A stretch of DNA of 15,864 nt from CAYPTI01 sp964413525 [NCBI: uncultured bacterium] (GTDB lineage Bacteria > T1Sed10-126). Positions 6,776-13,368 of this stretch are shown here, one piece after another; positions within the stretch are counted from its first letter, which is position 1, and every line of letters starts with the position of its first letter. Location of the stretch: positions 1-15,864 of the forward strand of contig CAYPTI010000034.1 in assembly GCA_964413525.1 (NCBI GenBank), written 5' to 3'. The translations under genes were made by a program, and so were the position numbers. The notes beneath the pieces are model-generated. The model was not told the DNA's origin, did no database searches, and worked only from the letters and a program-made list of their open reading frames with translations.

Positions 6776-9072
6776 CAGGCCTGCCGGACCTCCACGGCAC
6801 AGCGCTTGTAATCGGGTTCCCGGGACATCGGATCCACGGCGTCGTTGGTCACCCGGTTGACCAGGTGCCGGGCGGAGTGAAAGTTCGCGTAGACCAGCCC
6901 CGGCGCGACCTTCCGGGTCAGCCTGGCCCGAAACTCCACCTGGCCCCGGCGGCTCTCCACGACTACGGAATCATCCTGTTCGATCCCCCGTCCCCGGGCG
7001 TCGAAGGGATGGAGTTCCAGGTAGTCGGGATGGATGTCCTGGAGTGCCTCCACCCCGCCCGTGATGGTCATGGTGTGCCAGTGCTCCAGGATCCGGCCGG
7101 TGGTCAGGACCAGCGGATAATCCTCGCCGGTTTCCTCGGCGGGCGGGGCCTGGTCGTCCAGCCAGATGGCGGCCCGGCCGTCCTCCTGGGCGTAAAAATC
7201 CAGCCGCCGGTCCGGGGATGCGTCGCTGATCGGATCCTCCCCCGGCACGTAGCGCCGACTGGTCCCCGGATGGTCCTCGTCCGGACAGGGCCAGCGTATG
7301 CCGGGCTCGTTCCGAAGCCGTTCGTAGGTGATACCCTCAAAATTATAGTAGGAATGAGCCGAAATGGTCCGCCACTCGTTCCAGATCTCCTCCCGGGATC
7401 GATTCGGCAGGATGTCGCCGTAGCCGAGCCGGTCGGCGAACTCCAGAAAAATCTCCAGGTCGGGGCGGGCCTCCCCGGGGGGTTCGACCAGCTGGGGAAC
7501 CAGGTGGTACCGGCGCTCGGACTGCGAGAAAACCCCGCCCTTTTCAGCCCACATGGCGGCCGGGAGAACCACGTCGGCCCGGCGGGTGGTCTGGGTTGGA
7601 TGAAACGCGTCCAGTACTACGGTAAAAGCGGTCCGGAGTCCTTCCTGAGCGACGGAAGCGTTGGGCATGGATTGAGCCGGGTTGGTGGTGGAAATCAGGC
7701 AGGCCCGCACGTCCCCCATAACCATGGCTTCGAACAGCTCCACTGTATGGTAGCCGGGTTCGGGATGGATGCTGCCCTCGGGGACGTTCCACAGCTCCTC
7801 CATCTCCCGCCGGTCGGCTTCGTTCGCGATGAGGCGACCGTTGGGCAACGCGTGGGAAAGGGCTCCGGTGTCCCGGACCCCTCCGCCGGCGTTGGGTTGA
7901 CCCGTGATCGAGAACGGCGTCGCCCCGGGCCGACCGATCTGACCGGTCAGCAGGTGCATGGCGCTGACGCTCCGGTTGGCGGCGGTGCCCTGCTGTTGCT
8001 GGTTGAGTCCCATTGTCCACATCGACATCGTGGCGCCGGCGCCGGCGAACCGTTCGGCCGCTCGGCGGATGGCCCGCGGTTCCAGTCCGGTCCGATCGCT
8101 GACCTGTTCCGGGGTGTAGTCCTGCAGGTGGCGGCGAAACTCCTCGTACCCCACGCGGTCCTCCGGGGTCCGAAACTTCACGTACTCATCGAGCATTTCC
8201 TCGTCGACCCAGTCCTGTTCCACGAACACCTGCATCATGCTCATGTGGAGGGAGACGTCCGCGCCCGGTTTGATCGGCAGGTGGAGATCGGCCTGTTGAG
8301 CCATGTCGGTCCGGCGGGGATCGACCACGATCAGGTCCACGGAGGGATCTTCTTCCCGGCGCCGTTCGATCCGATCCCAGAGGACCGGGTGACATTCCTT
8401 GGCGTTGGTCCCCGTCATGAAGAAGCAATCCGCGTGGTCGATGTCCTCGTAGGATCCCATGGGTTCGTCGGCCCCGAAGGTTGAAACGTACCCGGTTACC
8501 GCGGAAGCCATGCAGAGCCGAGGGTTGCCCTCAACGTGGTTGGAGCCGATCCCGGCTTTGAACAGCTTGTTCATCACGTAGGATTCCTCGGTCGCCAGCT
8601 GACCACTGCCGTAGAAGGCCACACTGCGGGGACCGTGATCCTCGATCGCCCGCCGGAACCCCCGTTCAACTTCGTCCATCGCCTCCTCCCAGGAGACCTC
8701 GACCAGATCCCCGTTCCTCCGCACCATGGGGTAATGCAGACGGTCCTCGGCATATAAAATGTCCCGGTTGACGATGCCCTTAATGCAGAGGTTCCCCCGG
8801 TTCCAGCCCTCCTTGTCCCCCCTGACGTCCACCACCTCCCCGTCCCGGGTGCCGATTTCCATGCTGCATCCGGCGCCGCAGAACCGGCAGGCACCGCGGG
8901 TCCATTCGTCCACCTCGATTACGGGTTGGCGCTGCCACAGCTCACCCAGGGAATCACAACCCGCCAGCGGCCCGGCGGTCACGGCCGCCCCGGAAGCCGC
9001 CAGAAACCGCAGAAAATCCCGCCGGCTCATCGGCTCGTTTTCCTGCCGGAGGTCCGACATCGAATCGGCCAT
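6775..9072 (-). CDS. napA: NapA-type periplasmic nitrate reductase, molybdopterin catalytic subunit
   Basis: A 765-residue bis-MGD molybdoenzyme that most likely reduces nitrate to nitrite. The Tat signal is MSRRDFLRFLAAS (15-27). It runs into PLAGCD, a good lipobox with Cys39, so the mature enzyme may be lipid-anchored. The 4Fe-4S motif is CRFCGAGC (C62, C65, C69) with C96 in NRGNLCIKG; K98 follows. The likely Mo ligand is C187 in GNPRLCMASAVTG, followed by FGADEPMGSYEDI as in NapA. Other NapA-like stretches are MGLNQQQQGTAANR and ITGQPNAGGGVRDTG. ATG 9072 has GGGAGG upstream; a reading to 9126 lacks support. No napB, napD or napG is in the window. Another NapA-like oxidoreductase with a different oxyanion substrate cannot be excluded. 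Confidence 0.9.
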   Translation of the reverse strand: MADSMSDLRQENEPMSRRDFLRFLAASGAAVTAGPLAGCDSLGELWQRQPVIEVDEWTRGACRFCGAGCSMEIGTRDGEVVDVRGDKEGWNRGNLCIKGIVNRDILYAEDRLHYPMVRRNGDLVEVSWEEAMDEVERGFRRAIEDHGPRSVAFYGSGQLATEESYVMNKLFKAGIGSNHVEGNPRLCMASAVTGYVSTFGADEPMGSYEDIDHADCFFMTGTNAKECHPVLWDRIERRREEDPSVDLIVVDPRRTDMAQQADLHLPIKPGADVSLHMSMMQVFVEQDWVDEEMLDEYVKFRTPEDRVGYEEFRRHLQDYTPEQVSDRTGLEPRAIRRAAERFAGAGATMSMWTMGLNQQQQGTAANRSVSAMHLLTGQIGRPGATPFSITGQPNAGGGVRDTGALSHALPNGRLIANEADRREMEELWNVPEGSIHPEPGYHTVELFEAMVMGDVRACLISTTNPAQSMPNASVAQEGLRTAFTVVLDAFHPTQTTRRADVVLPAAMWAEKGGVFSQSERRYHLVPQLVEPPGEARPDLEIFLEFADRLGYGDILPNRSREEIWNEWRTISAHSYYNFEGITYERLRNEPGIRWPCPDEDHPGTSRRYVPGEDPISDASPDRRLDFYAQEDGRAAIWLDDQAPPAEETGEDYPLVLTTGRILEHWHTMTITGGVEALQDIHPDYLELHPFDARGRGIEQDDSVVVESRRGQVEFRARLTRKVAPGLVYANFHSARHLVNRVTNDAVDPMSREPDYKRCAVEVRQA

Positions 9073-9454
9073 GGACGGCCTGCCTCCCGGGAAAACGGAT
9101 GATGGGCCTGATCTTGACCGGTTCAACCGGCCGCATGAGCTTGCTCCTCAAATCACTTTATTAGGGTCGTTGTTTACGAGTCAACGAGGTCTAGCTTTGA
9201 CTGGATGCATCGTTTCCGCACCAACACGGACATGGACTTTCGACTCGGTCTCCAGCAGAAATATCCGGCTCAAAACAATGCTTGAGCCTCTTGAAAAGAA
9301 CGAATCCTGCGGATGGTTTTCCCCCGTACCGGTCCACCGGGGACAAATTTTTACTCTGCTGGCAAAGGGAAAAATAGCCCGAAGAAATGGGTTGGCTTCC
9401 GTCCGGTCACGGCGGGAGGGGCGGAAAACATGTTCTCGAGGAATGCTGGAAACC
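9073..9454. other. Intergenic region upstream of napA
   Basis: About 380 bases with no credible gene on either strand. On the minus strand, TTGACT (9184-9179) and TAATAA (9163-9158) are separated by 15 bases, a weak promoter candidate for napA. The stretch between this and the terminator at 9455 shows nothing I recognise. Confidence 0.4.
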
Positions 9455-9493
9455 AAAAAAAAGAGCCGGGTTCCCCCGATAGGGGAACCCGGC
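9455..9493 (-). terminator. Rho-independent terminator of the cupredoxin gene
   Basis: A perfect 12-base-pair stem: GCCGGGTTCCCC (9465-9476) pairs with GGGGAACCCGGC (9482-9493) over a 5-base loop. On the minus strand it is followed by CTC and then eight T (9462-9455). It lies about 20 bases beyond the stop of the cupredoxin lipoprotein gene and should end that transcript before napA. Confidence 0.95.
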
Positions 9494-9512
9494 CGGTTAT
9501 TCGGACGTACGA

Positions 9513-10259
9513 TCAGGAGGAGAAGGTGACCGACTCGGTTGTCGTCGAGTCCTCCTCGACGGTCAGCTCGACCTCCTGGGTGCCGTATTGCTCGTGCCAG
9601 ACTTCCAGCACGTAGTCCCCGGTGGGCAGGTCGCCCAGGCTGACCACGCCATTTTCTCCCGTCACGCCGGCCTGACCGTGGGACGTCACGTAAACCCATC
9701 CCTGCATCCAGGGGTGGACGTCACAGACCAGGCTGTACACGCCGGGATCTTCGAACGAGGTTTCCTCAACATCGCCCTCGAACGTGGAGACGTTGAAGAC
9801 CGACTCGCTGTCGCGGGTGGCCCGGACGTTGTGCATCTGGGGATCACTGTCAACGATTTCAATCGTTTGTCCGGCCTGGGCGGTCACAACCCGTGGAGTG
9901 TACATGCAGTTTTCCTGATCAATCCTCGGGGTTTCCGCCGAACGGTTCGGAAGGCCCGAAGGAGCCTCTTTGACGGCCACCACGCTGTAGCGGAGGGACC
10001 CGTTCTCGTTCTGGACCACTTGCTGGTCGCGTCGCTCATCCATCCCGCATTCCGGGTTGCCCGACAGGTCAATCATCTCCTGTTCGGGAGCCTCCCCGTC
10101 CAGGTTCACCGTTATTTCAAACGAACCGGTCGCCTGGGGTTCGGATTCGGTGTCGGGTTCAGGGGCCGGCTCCGGCTCTCCGCCCCCGCAGGCAACCACA
10201 CCCAGAACCAGGGCCACGGCAAACACTGATGCAACCATACTACGGATTGATAACGTCAC
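9513..10259 (-). CDS. Cupredoxin-domain lipoprotein with C-terminal carboxypeptidase-regulatory-like domain
   Basis: A 248-residue exported lipoprotein. Its signal peptide ends in VVAC with lipidated Cys24, followed by an acidic Pro/Glu linker (28-43). A plastocyanin-like domain follows, with candidate type 1 copper ligands His143 (QMHNV), Cys179, His182 and Met185 (CDVHPWM), typical spacing for a mononuclear blue copper site. The last part (about 199-248, GVVSLGDLPTGDYVLEVWHE) resembles carboxypeptidase-regulatory or Cna-B-type beta domains. C71 and C118 could form a disulfide. GTG 10259 has GAGGAGG seven bases upstream. It has its own promoter and terminator, so it is separate from napA, though a role in periplasmic electron transfer or copper handling fits. 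Confidence 0.87.
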   Translation of the reverse strand: MTLSIRSMVASVFAVALVLGVVACGGGEPEPAPEPDTESEPQATGSFEITVNLDGEAPEQEMIDLSGNPECGMDERRDQQVVQNENGSLRYSVVAVKEAPSGLPNRSAETPRIDQENCMYTPRVVTAQAGQTIEIVDSDPQMHNVRATRDSESVFNVSTFEGDVEETSFEDPGVYSLVCDVHPWMQGWVYVTSHGQAGVTGENGVVSLGDLPTGDYVLEVWHEQYGTQEVELTVEEDSTTTESVTFSS

Positions 10260-10308
10260 TAGAATGCCTCCTCTCAAGAAGTGGATTTCACATGCTGACA
10301 AACGGTGA

Positions 10309-10337
10309 AGTATATCGAGCCAGCGATTCCCTGCGAA
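10309..10337 (-). promoter_or_regulatory. Promoter of the cupredoxin lipoprotein gene
   Basis: On the minus strand, TTCGCA (10337-10332), a 17-base spacer, TATACT (10314-10309), about 50 bases before the GTG at 10259. Confidence 0.55.
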
Positions 10338-10657
10338 GGTAGAACCTCGTACTCACCGGCTTGTCCGAACCCGCAAACGGGTCGTGGTTCCCCTGCAGGC
10401 AGGGTGTCTCTACGAACCGGGAGAGGGAACGGTTCGAAAAGTCCGAGGTGAACGATGAAGATCGACCGGACGGGCACGAAACACCGATTGGGGTTGGCTG
10501 CATAATCGACTATGATCTATTGTCGGTTCAGGGGAACTCAGAACAATGAACGGATCCCAGCAATCCGTATCAATCTTCCCTCACACACGGGGGGCGGACC
10601 AAACTCCATACTCCATCCCGCGGCCGTACAAATCTCGCTCGTTCGGAGGCAATGATC
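10338..10657. other. Gene-free, hairpin-rich region upstream of the selenoprotein gene
   Basis: About 320 bases with no supported gene. It holds short perfect hairpins: ACCCG-CAAA-CGGGT near 10370, CCCTG-CAGG-CAGGG near 10390, and CGAACCG/CGGTTCG (10413-10419 with 10430-10436) followed by AAAA. A possible plus-strand -10 TATGAT preceded 17 bases upstream by TTGGGG lies near 10490-10520 and could serve the selenoprotein gene. No tRNA was found here. Confidence 0.35.
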
Positions 10658-10891
10658 ATGACCATCGAACTGGTTTACTGCGCGGCTTGAAACTACGAAG
10701 ACGAAGCCGTCAGTCTGGCGGAAACGGTGCTGAAGGAGTTCAAACAGTCAATCGAGGAACTCGTCCTGGTTCCCGCCTCGGGCGGGGTGTTTGAAGTCTC
10801 GGTCAACGGAACAAAAATTCACTCCAAACAGGAGACGGGAGAGTTTCCGGACGAAACCACGATTGTAGAAACCATCCGCGACCTCGGGTAG
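10658..10891 (+). CDS. SelW-like (Rdx family) selenoprotein, UGA read as selenocysteine
   Basis: A 77-residue thioredoxin-like protein of the SelW/SelT/SelH (Rdx) family. Translation through the in-frame TGA at 10688-10690 gives MTIELVYCAA, Sec11, then NYEDEAVSLAETVL. This places Cys8 and Sec11 in the family's CxxU redox motif right after the first beta strand. The rest follows the family pattern: IEELVLVPASGGVFEVSVNG, then KIHSK and a GEFP motif near the end. ATG 10658 has GGAGG eight bases upstream; an in-frame ATG at 10652 lies too close to it. A SECIS-like hairpin follows the TGA. It likely works as a cytoplasmic thiol redox protein. The alternative, a nonsense mutation in a Cys homologue, is less likely because the TGA sits exactly at the redox position and the frame stays intact to a TAG. 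Confidence 0.88.
10707..10721 (+). promoter_or_regulatory. Candidate bacterial SECIS element
   Basis: CCGTC (10707-10711) pairs with GGCGG (10717-10721), with one G-U pair, around the loop AGTCT. The loop G is 26 bases from the first base of the TGA. This loop resembles the AGGTCT apical loop of the E. coli fdhF SECIS, which lies at a similar distance. The stem is short (5 pairs). Confidence 0.55.
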
Positions 10892-10898
10892 TAATCCC

Positions 10899-10915
10899 AC
10901 CCTCTGCCGGAGGGT
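10899..10915 (+). terminator. Hairpin after the selenoprotein gene
   Basis: ACCCTC pairs with GAGGGT over a 5-base loop, seven bases after the TAG. No T-run follows, so it may protect the mRNA end rather than terminate on its own. Confidence 0.4.
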
Positions 10916-10984
10916 CGGCCATTCCCCGGGACGGCCCCATGGTGGTGGGTGTACAGCCGCTCGGTCCGGTTGATGCTGTTTGAA

Positions 10985-11392
10985 TTAATCGTCTTCCGGA
11001 GCGGAGTTCTTTACGTCGCTCAACCGGCTGTAGAATTCCCGCAAGTTTCGGGCGTTTTTCCCAAAATCACCCATGCCGATCCGGGACCGAGAGCGGGCTT
11101 TCACCAGCCATTCTTCGGGTTCCGTGGCCGGTTCCACCGGCTCGAGGCGGACCGAAAAATCATCCACAAACCGGAACAAAGCCGTGGTCACCGTACCCAC
11201 GAGCCGTCCCTCCCGGGTGTCCTGAGAGACGACCGTCCAGCGGTCACCGCCCTGTTCAAAGGCCCGGCGAACCCGTCCGAACACGGTTAATCGATCCCCC
11301 CGCAGCCTCATCGGCACGACATCCGTGTACACCGGGTGTTTCCCGGCCTCAATATCGTTTTCCGTCAACATCGACCAGAGTTTCCGAAGCAT
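10985..11392 (-). CDS. DUF1499 family protein
   Basis: A 135-residue protein of unknown function. The C-terminal half carries the family's signature: LFRFVDDFSVRL (72-83), then VKARSRSRIGMGDFGKNARN (97-116), the usual S-R-S-R-x-G-x-x-D-x-G-x-N pattern. The N-terminus lacks the Cys-containing stretch and export signal seen in many members, so it is probably cytoplasmic or a shortened form. ATG 11392 has AAGGAGGAGG about nine bases upstream; a longer reading to 11527 is unsupported. It is convergent with the selenoprotein gene and divergent from the gene at 11545. The function is unknown. Confidence 0.75.
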   Translation of the reverse strand: MLRKLWSMLTENDIEAGKHPVYTDVVPMRLRGDRLTVFGRVRRAFEQGGDRWTVVSQDTREGRLVGTVTTALFRFVDDFSVRLEPVEPATEPEEWLVKARSRSRIGMGDFGKNARNLREFYSRLSDVKNSAPEDD

Positions 11393-11468
11393 GTCGTCCG
11401 ACCTCCTCCTTCGCCATCCAACCGGTTTGCAACCGACCGGGGGCGTCCGGCGGACCGCGGACGAACCC

Positions 11469-11512
11469 CTGACGCAGCGTCCAGATCCCGTACAATACGG
11501 TACAGGATTGTA
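11469..11512 (+). promoter_or_regulatory. Promoter-like site with inverted repeat over the -10
   Basis: CTGACG (11469-11474), a 16-base spacer, TACAAT (11491-11496), ahead of the gene at 11545. The -10 hexamer is also the left arm of the perfect repeat TACAAT-N10-ATTGTA (11491-11512), which could be an operator in the divergent region. Confidence 0.45.
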
Positions 11513-11544
11513 GGTGTTCCGGATCAACCCGGTCCGGGAGGGAC

Positions 11545-11964
11545 GTGGGGTTCGTGGAAACGGATTCTCAGCTTGAGACCCTGTTCATCGACCATCCGGA
11601 TCTCTTGATCGACACCTGGGTGGACCGGCTCTACGACCATCCCAAATCCCGCTACGAACGGGACGACCTGCCCGAACTGGACGAATTGTGCCACCGTGGA
11701 CTTGAATCCTTCCGGGCGCTGATCGAGGGCAAGGACGAACCGAAAGTCATCGACTTCGTGGACGAACTGGTTGAACAGGAGGAAAAACTGGGGCTTGAGG
11801 ACGCCGATCTGCTGCGGTTTTTCTGGGAGTTCCGAACCGCCGTGACCGATTGCATGTCCCGGGGGGAAAACCCGGGTCGTCCGGACTGGCCCACGGTCCA
11901 TCGAGAAGTCAGCCGGTGCATCGAAACCGGAGTCAATCGCCTGGTGGAACGGATCACCGCCTGA
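11545..11964 (+). CDS. Helical protein, possibly RsbRD N-terminal-like sensor domain
   Basis: A 139-residue, very acidic, all-helical protein with no signal peptide or membrane segment. The pattern of a helix with LIDTWVDRLYDHP near the N-terminus, then LDELCHRGLESFRALIEG and FFWEFRTAVTDCM, resembles the RsbRD N-terminal (globin-like, non-heme) domain often found alone or joined to signalling modules. This is recognition by general pattern, not a catalytic motif. The GTG at 11545 lies just after GGGAGGG; a GTG at 11554 is also possible and better spaced. It stands before the B12 riboswitch operon, with a separate promoter between. Likely a stand-alone signalling or stress domain; its partner is unknown. 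Confidence 0.65.
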   Translation: MGFVETDSQLETLFIDHPDLLIDTWVDRLYDHPKSRYERDDLPELDELCHRGLESFRALIEGKDEPKVIDFVDELVEQEEKLGLEDADLLRFFWEFRTAVTDCMSRGENPGRPDWPTVHREVSRCIETGVNRLVERITA

Positions 11965-12013
11965 CGATCTCCGGCTTGGACGCCAACCGTCCGGGACCGG
12001 ATCCGGCCCGTCG

Positions 12014-12042
12014 TTGACACCGTTCAAACGCCCCGTTACCGT
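12014..12042 (+). promoter_or_regulatory. Promoter of the cobalamin operon
   Basis: Consensus TTGACA (12014-12019), a 17-base spacer and TACCGT (12037-12042), which places the transcript start right at the 5' edge of the riboswitch. Confidence 0.65.
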
Positions 12043-12050
12043 CGGACAAT

Positions 12051-12240
12051 GAGGTGCTCCGCAGGTTCAACCGCGGAGAAAAAGGGAATCCCGTGCAAGT
12101 CGGGAGCGGTCCCGCCACTGTAACCCCGCCCGTTCTTCCCGTCAAAGAACGGACCCAGCGTTCAGATCTTCGCACCACTTCCGGTTTTGGAACCGGAGGG
12201 AAGGTCGTCTGAACGGCGGGGAAGCCAGGAAACCTGCCTC
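12051..12240 (+). promoter_or_regulatory. Cobalamin (adenosylcobalamin-type) riboswitch
   Basis: The conserved core is plain: AAAGGGAATCCCGTGCAAGT, then GAGCGGTCCCGCCACTGTAA, and the 3' block GAAGCCAGGAAACCTGCC. The closing helix is visible: GCAGGTT (12061-12067) pairs perfectly with AACCTGC (12231-12237), and GAGG (12051-12054) with CCTC (12237-12240, sharing its first C). Variable arms include CCGTTCTT/AAGAACGG and CCGGTT/AACCGG. It lies directly ahead of cbiX and should lower expression of the B12 operon when cobalamin is abundant. Confidence 0.97.
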
Positions 12241-12258
12241 AACCATCGTTCACGTACC

Positions 12259-12276
12259 GCGACCCGAGGAGGTTGC
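12259..12276 (+). promoter_or_regulatory. Ribosome-site hairpin (riboswitch expression platform candidate)
   Basis: GCGACC (12259-12264) can pair with GGTTGC (12271-12276), with one G-U pair, putting the cbiX ribosome site GAGGAGG (12266-12272) in the loop and upper stem. No terminator T-run lies between aptamer and start, so control is probably at translation. Confidence 0.45.
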
Positions 12277-12279
12277 CGC

Positions 12280-13236
12280 GTGCCCCAACGAGAATCCGTC
12301 CTGTTCATGGGCCACGGGAGCAAGGACGCCGACTCCGTCTCCCAGACCATGGACATGGTCAGCAACGTCGAACAGTCCCTGGGGTTGCCCTTCACCCCGG
12401 GATTTCTTGAACTGTCCAAACCCCTCCTGTTCCCCGAACTGGTCCGCCAGATCGACAGGGGAGTGCGGCGGTTTCTCTGTTTTCCCAACATGCTCCTGCC
12501 CGGCCGACACACCATGGAACACCTGCCCGGGGTCATCGGCTGGGCGCAGCGTCATTTCCCGGACGTCGAGTTTTATTACGGGAACTTCATCGGCAATCAC
12601 CCCCTGATCAGCGAAATCCTGCGGGCCAACCTGGACCGCGGTCTGGATCAATTTGACCGGGACGCTCGACCGGAGAACACCGTCGTCGTGGTGGTTGGAC
12701 GCGGCAGCACCTCCCGGCGGTCCAACCGCACCTTCCTCAAGCGCGTCCGCCGGTTCCAGCGGGAAAACCAGCTCCCGCACGTGGGGTACTGTTACGTTTC
12801 CCTGGCCGAGCCCCCCATCCCGTCGACCCTGAAAAACATGATTCGGACCCACCGGTTCCGCAACCTTCTTGTGCTGCCGTTCTTTCTGTTCGACGGCGTG
12901 CTGCTGAAACGGATCCGGTCCATGGTGGACGACGTTCAGCACCAATTTCCTCAGGTCGAACTCAGGATGGGTCCTTATCTCAGCCAGGACGACAAACTGC
13001 GCGACATCGTCACCGGTCGAATCCGGGATCTGGCCGATCAGTCCCGCTCCCACCGGCCGAACGATTTCACCAAGCTGAGCAGCAACGCCGGCCACCACCT
13101 CCATCACCTGGACGTGTTTGGCGACGAACCCGCCGCCGACTACCTGGACGACCTTCCCGGATGTCCCGAACACCACCATCCCGCGCGCGCCATGAAATCC
13201 TACTCCCACGAACACGGGAAGGCGGACCACCGGTGA
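12280..13236 (+). CDS. cbiX: Sirohydrochlorin cobaltochelatase CbiX (long form, His-rich tail)
   Basis: A 318-residue long-form CbiX that inserts cobalt into sirohydrochlorin, the early-cobalt (anaerobic) entry to B12. Two chelatase-fold halves are visible. The first has His12 in MGHGSKD, Glu44 in FLELSKP and His77 in LLPGRHTMEHLP, the expected active-site residues. In the second the matching spots are Arg141 (GRGSTS) and Val207 (FFLFDGVLLKRI), so it looks catalytically dead, as in other long CbiX/SirB proteins. The tail (about 271-318) is His-rich (GHHLHHLD, EHHHP, SHEHGK) and probably stores or delivers metal. GTG 12280 follows GAGGAGG by seven bases. It is the first gene behind the riboswitch. 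Confidence 0.93.
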   Translation: MPQRESVLFMGHGSKDADSVSQTMDMVSNVEQSLGLPFTPGFLELSKPLLFPELVRQIDRGVRRFLCFPNMLLPGRHTMEHLPGVIGWAQRHFPDVEFYYGNFIGNHPLISEILRANLDRGLDQFDRDARPENTVVVVVGRGSTSRRSNRTFLKRVRRFQRENQLPHVGYCYVSLAEPPIPSTLKNMIRTHRFRNLLVLPFFLFDGVLLKRIRSMVDDVQHQFPQVELRMGPYLSQDDKLRDIVTGRIRDLADQSRSHRPNDFTKLSSNAGHHLHHLDVFGDEPAADYLDDLPGCPEHHHPARAMKSYSHEHGKADHR

Positions 13237-13346
13237 AATCGGTGGCTCCGAGGTTCCGAAGCAGAGAACGGACCCTCGTTAATCCGTTGTCCAACCGTCT
13301 GTTCGAGGAAGTTGTTCTAAGGATGTTAATCGTTCACAGCGAGTAA
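13233..13346 (+). CDS. Possible 37-residue ORF coupled to cbiX
   Basis: GTG 13233 overlaps the cbiX stop as GTGA, the same layout as the later junctions in this operon. The product is short and basic at the start (KSVAPRFRSRERT), then has a leucine/valine-rich helix-like end (LFEEVVLRMLIVHSE), and stops at TAA 13344. I do not recognise a family. It may be a real small protein, a remnant of a former gene, or chance. Confidence 0.3.
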   Translation: MKSVAPRFRSRERTLVNPLSNRLFEEVVLRMLIVHSE

Positions 13347-13368
13347 ATTTCAAGCCAGGAAAGGACGA

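Noticed and set aside
6766-8484. A 572-residue open frame on the plus strand across napA
   Set aside because: It lies antisense to napA, is rich in Gly/Pro/Val without family motifs, and arises from the GC-rich codon use of napA. NapA motifs are intact on the other strand.
10413-10440. GGTTCGA as the T-loop of a tRNA (possibly tRNA-Sec)
   Set aside because: No acceptor, D or anticodon arms can be paired around it; the T-stem does not pair over five bases.
10688-10690. TGA as a simple nonsense mutation
   Set aside because: It falls exactly at the Sec position of a CxxU motif with an intact frame after it and a SECIS-like hairpin, so selenocysteine is the better reading.
12250-13230. A 326-residue open frame antisense to cbiX
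   Set aside because: Mirror of cbiX codon bias; no recognisable domain, and cbiX has a ribosome site, riboswitch and active-site residues.
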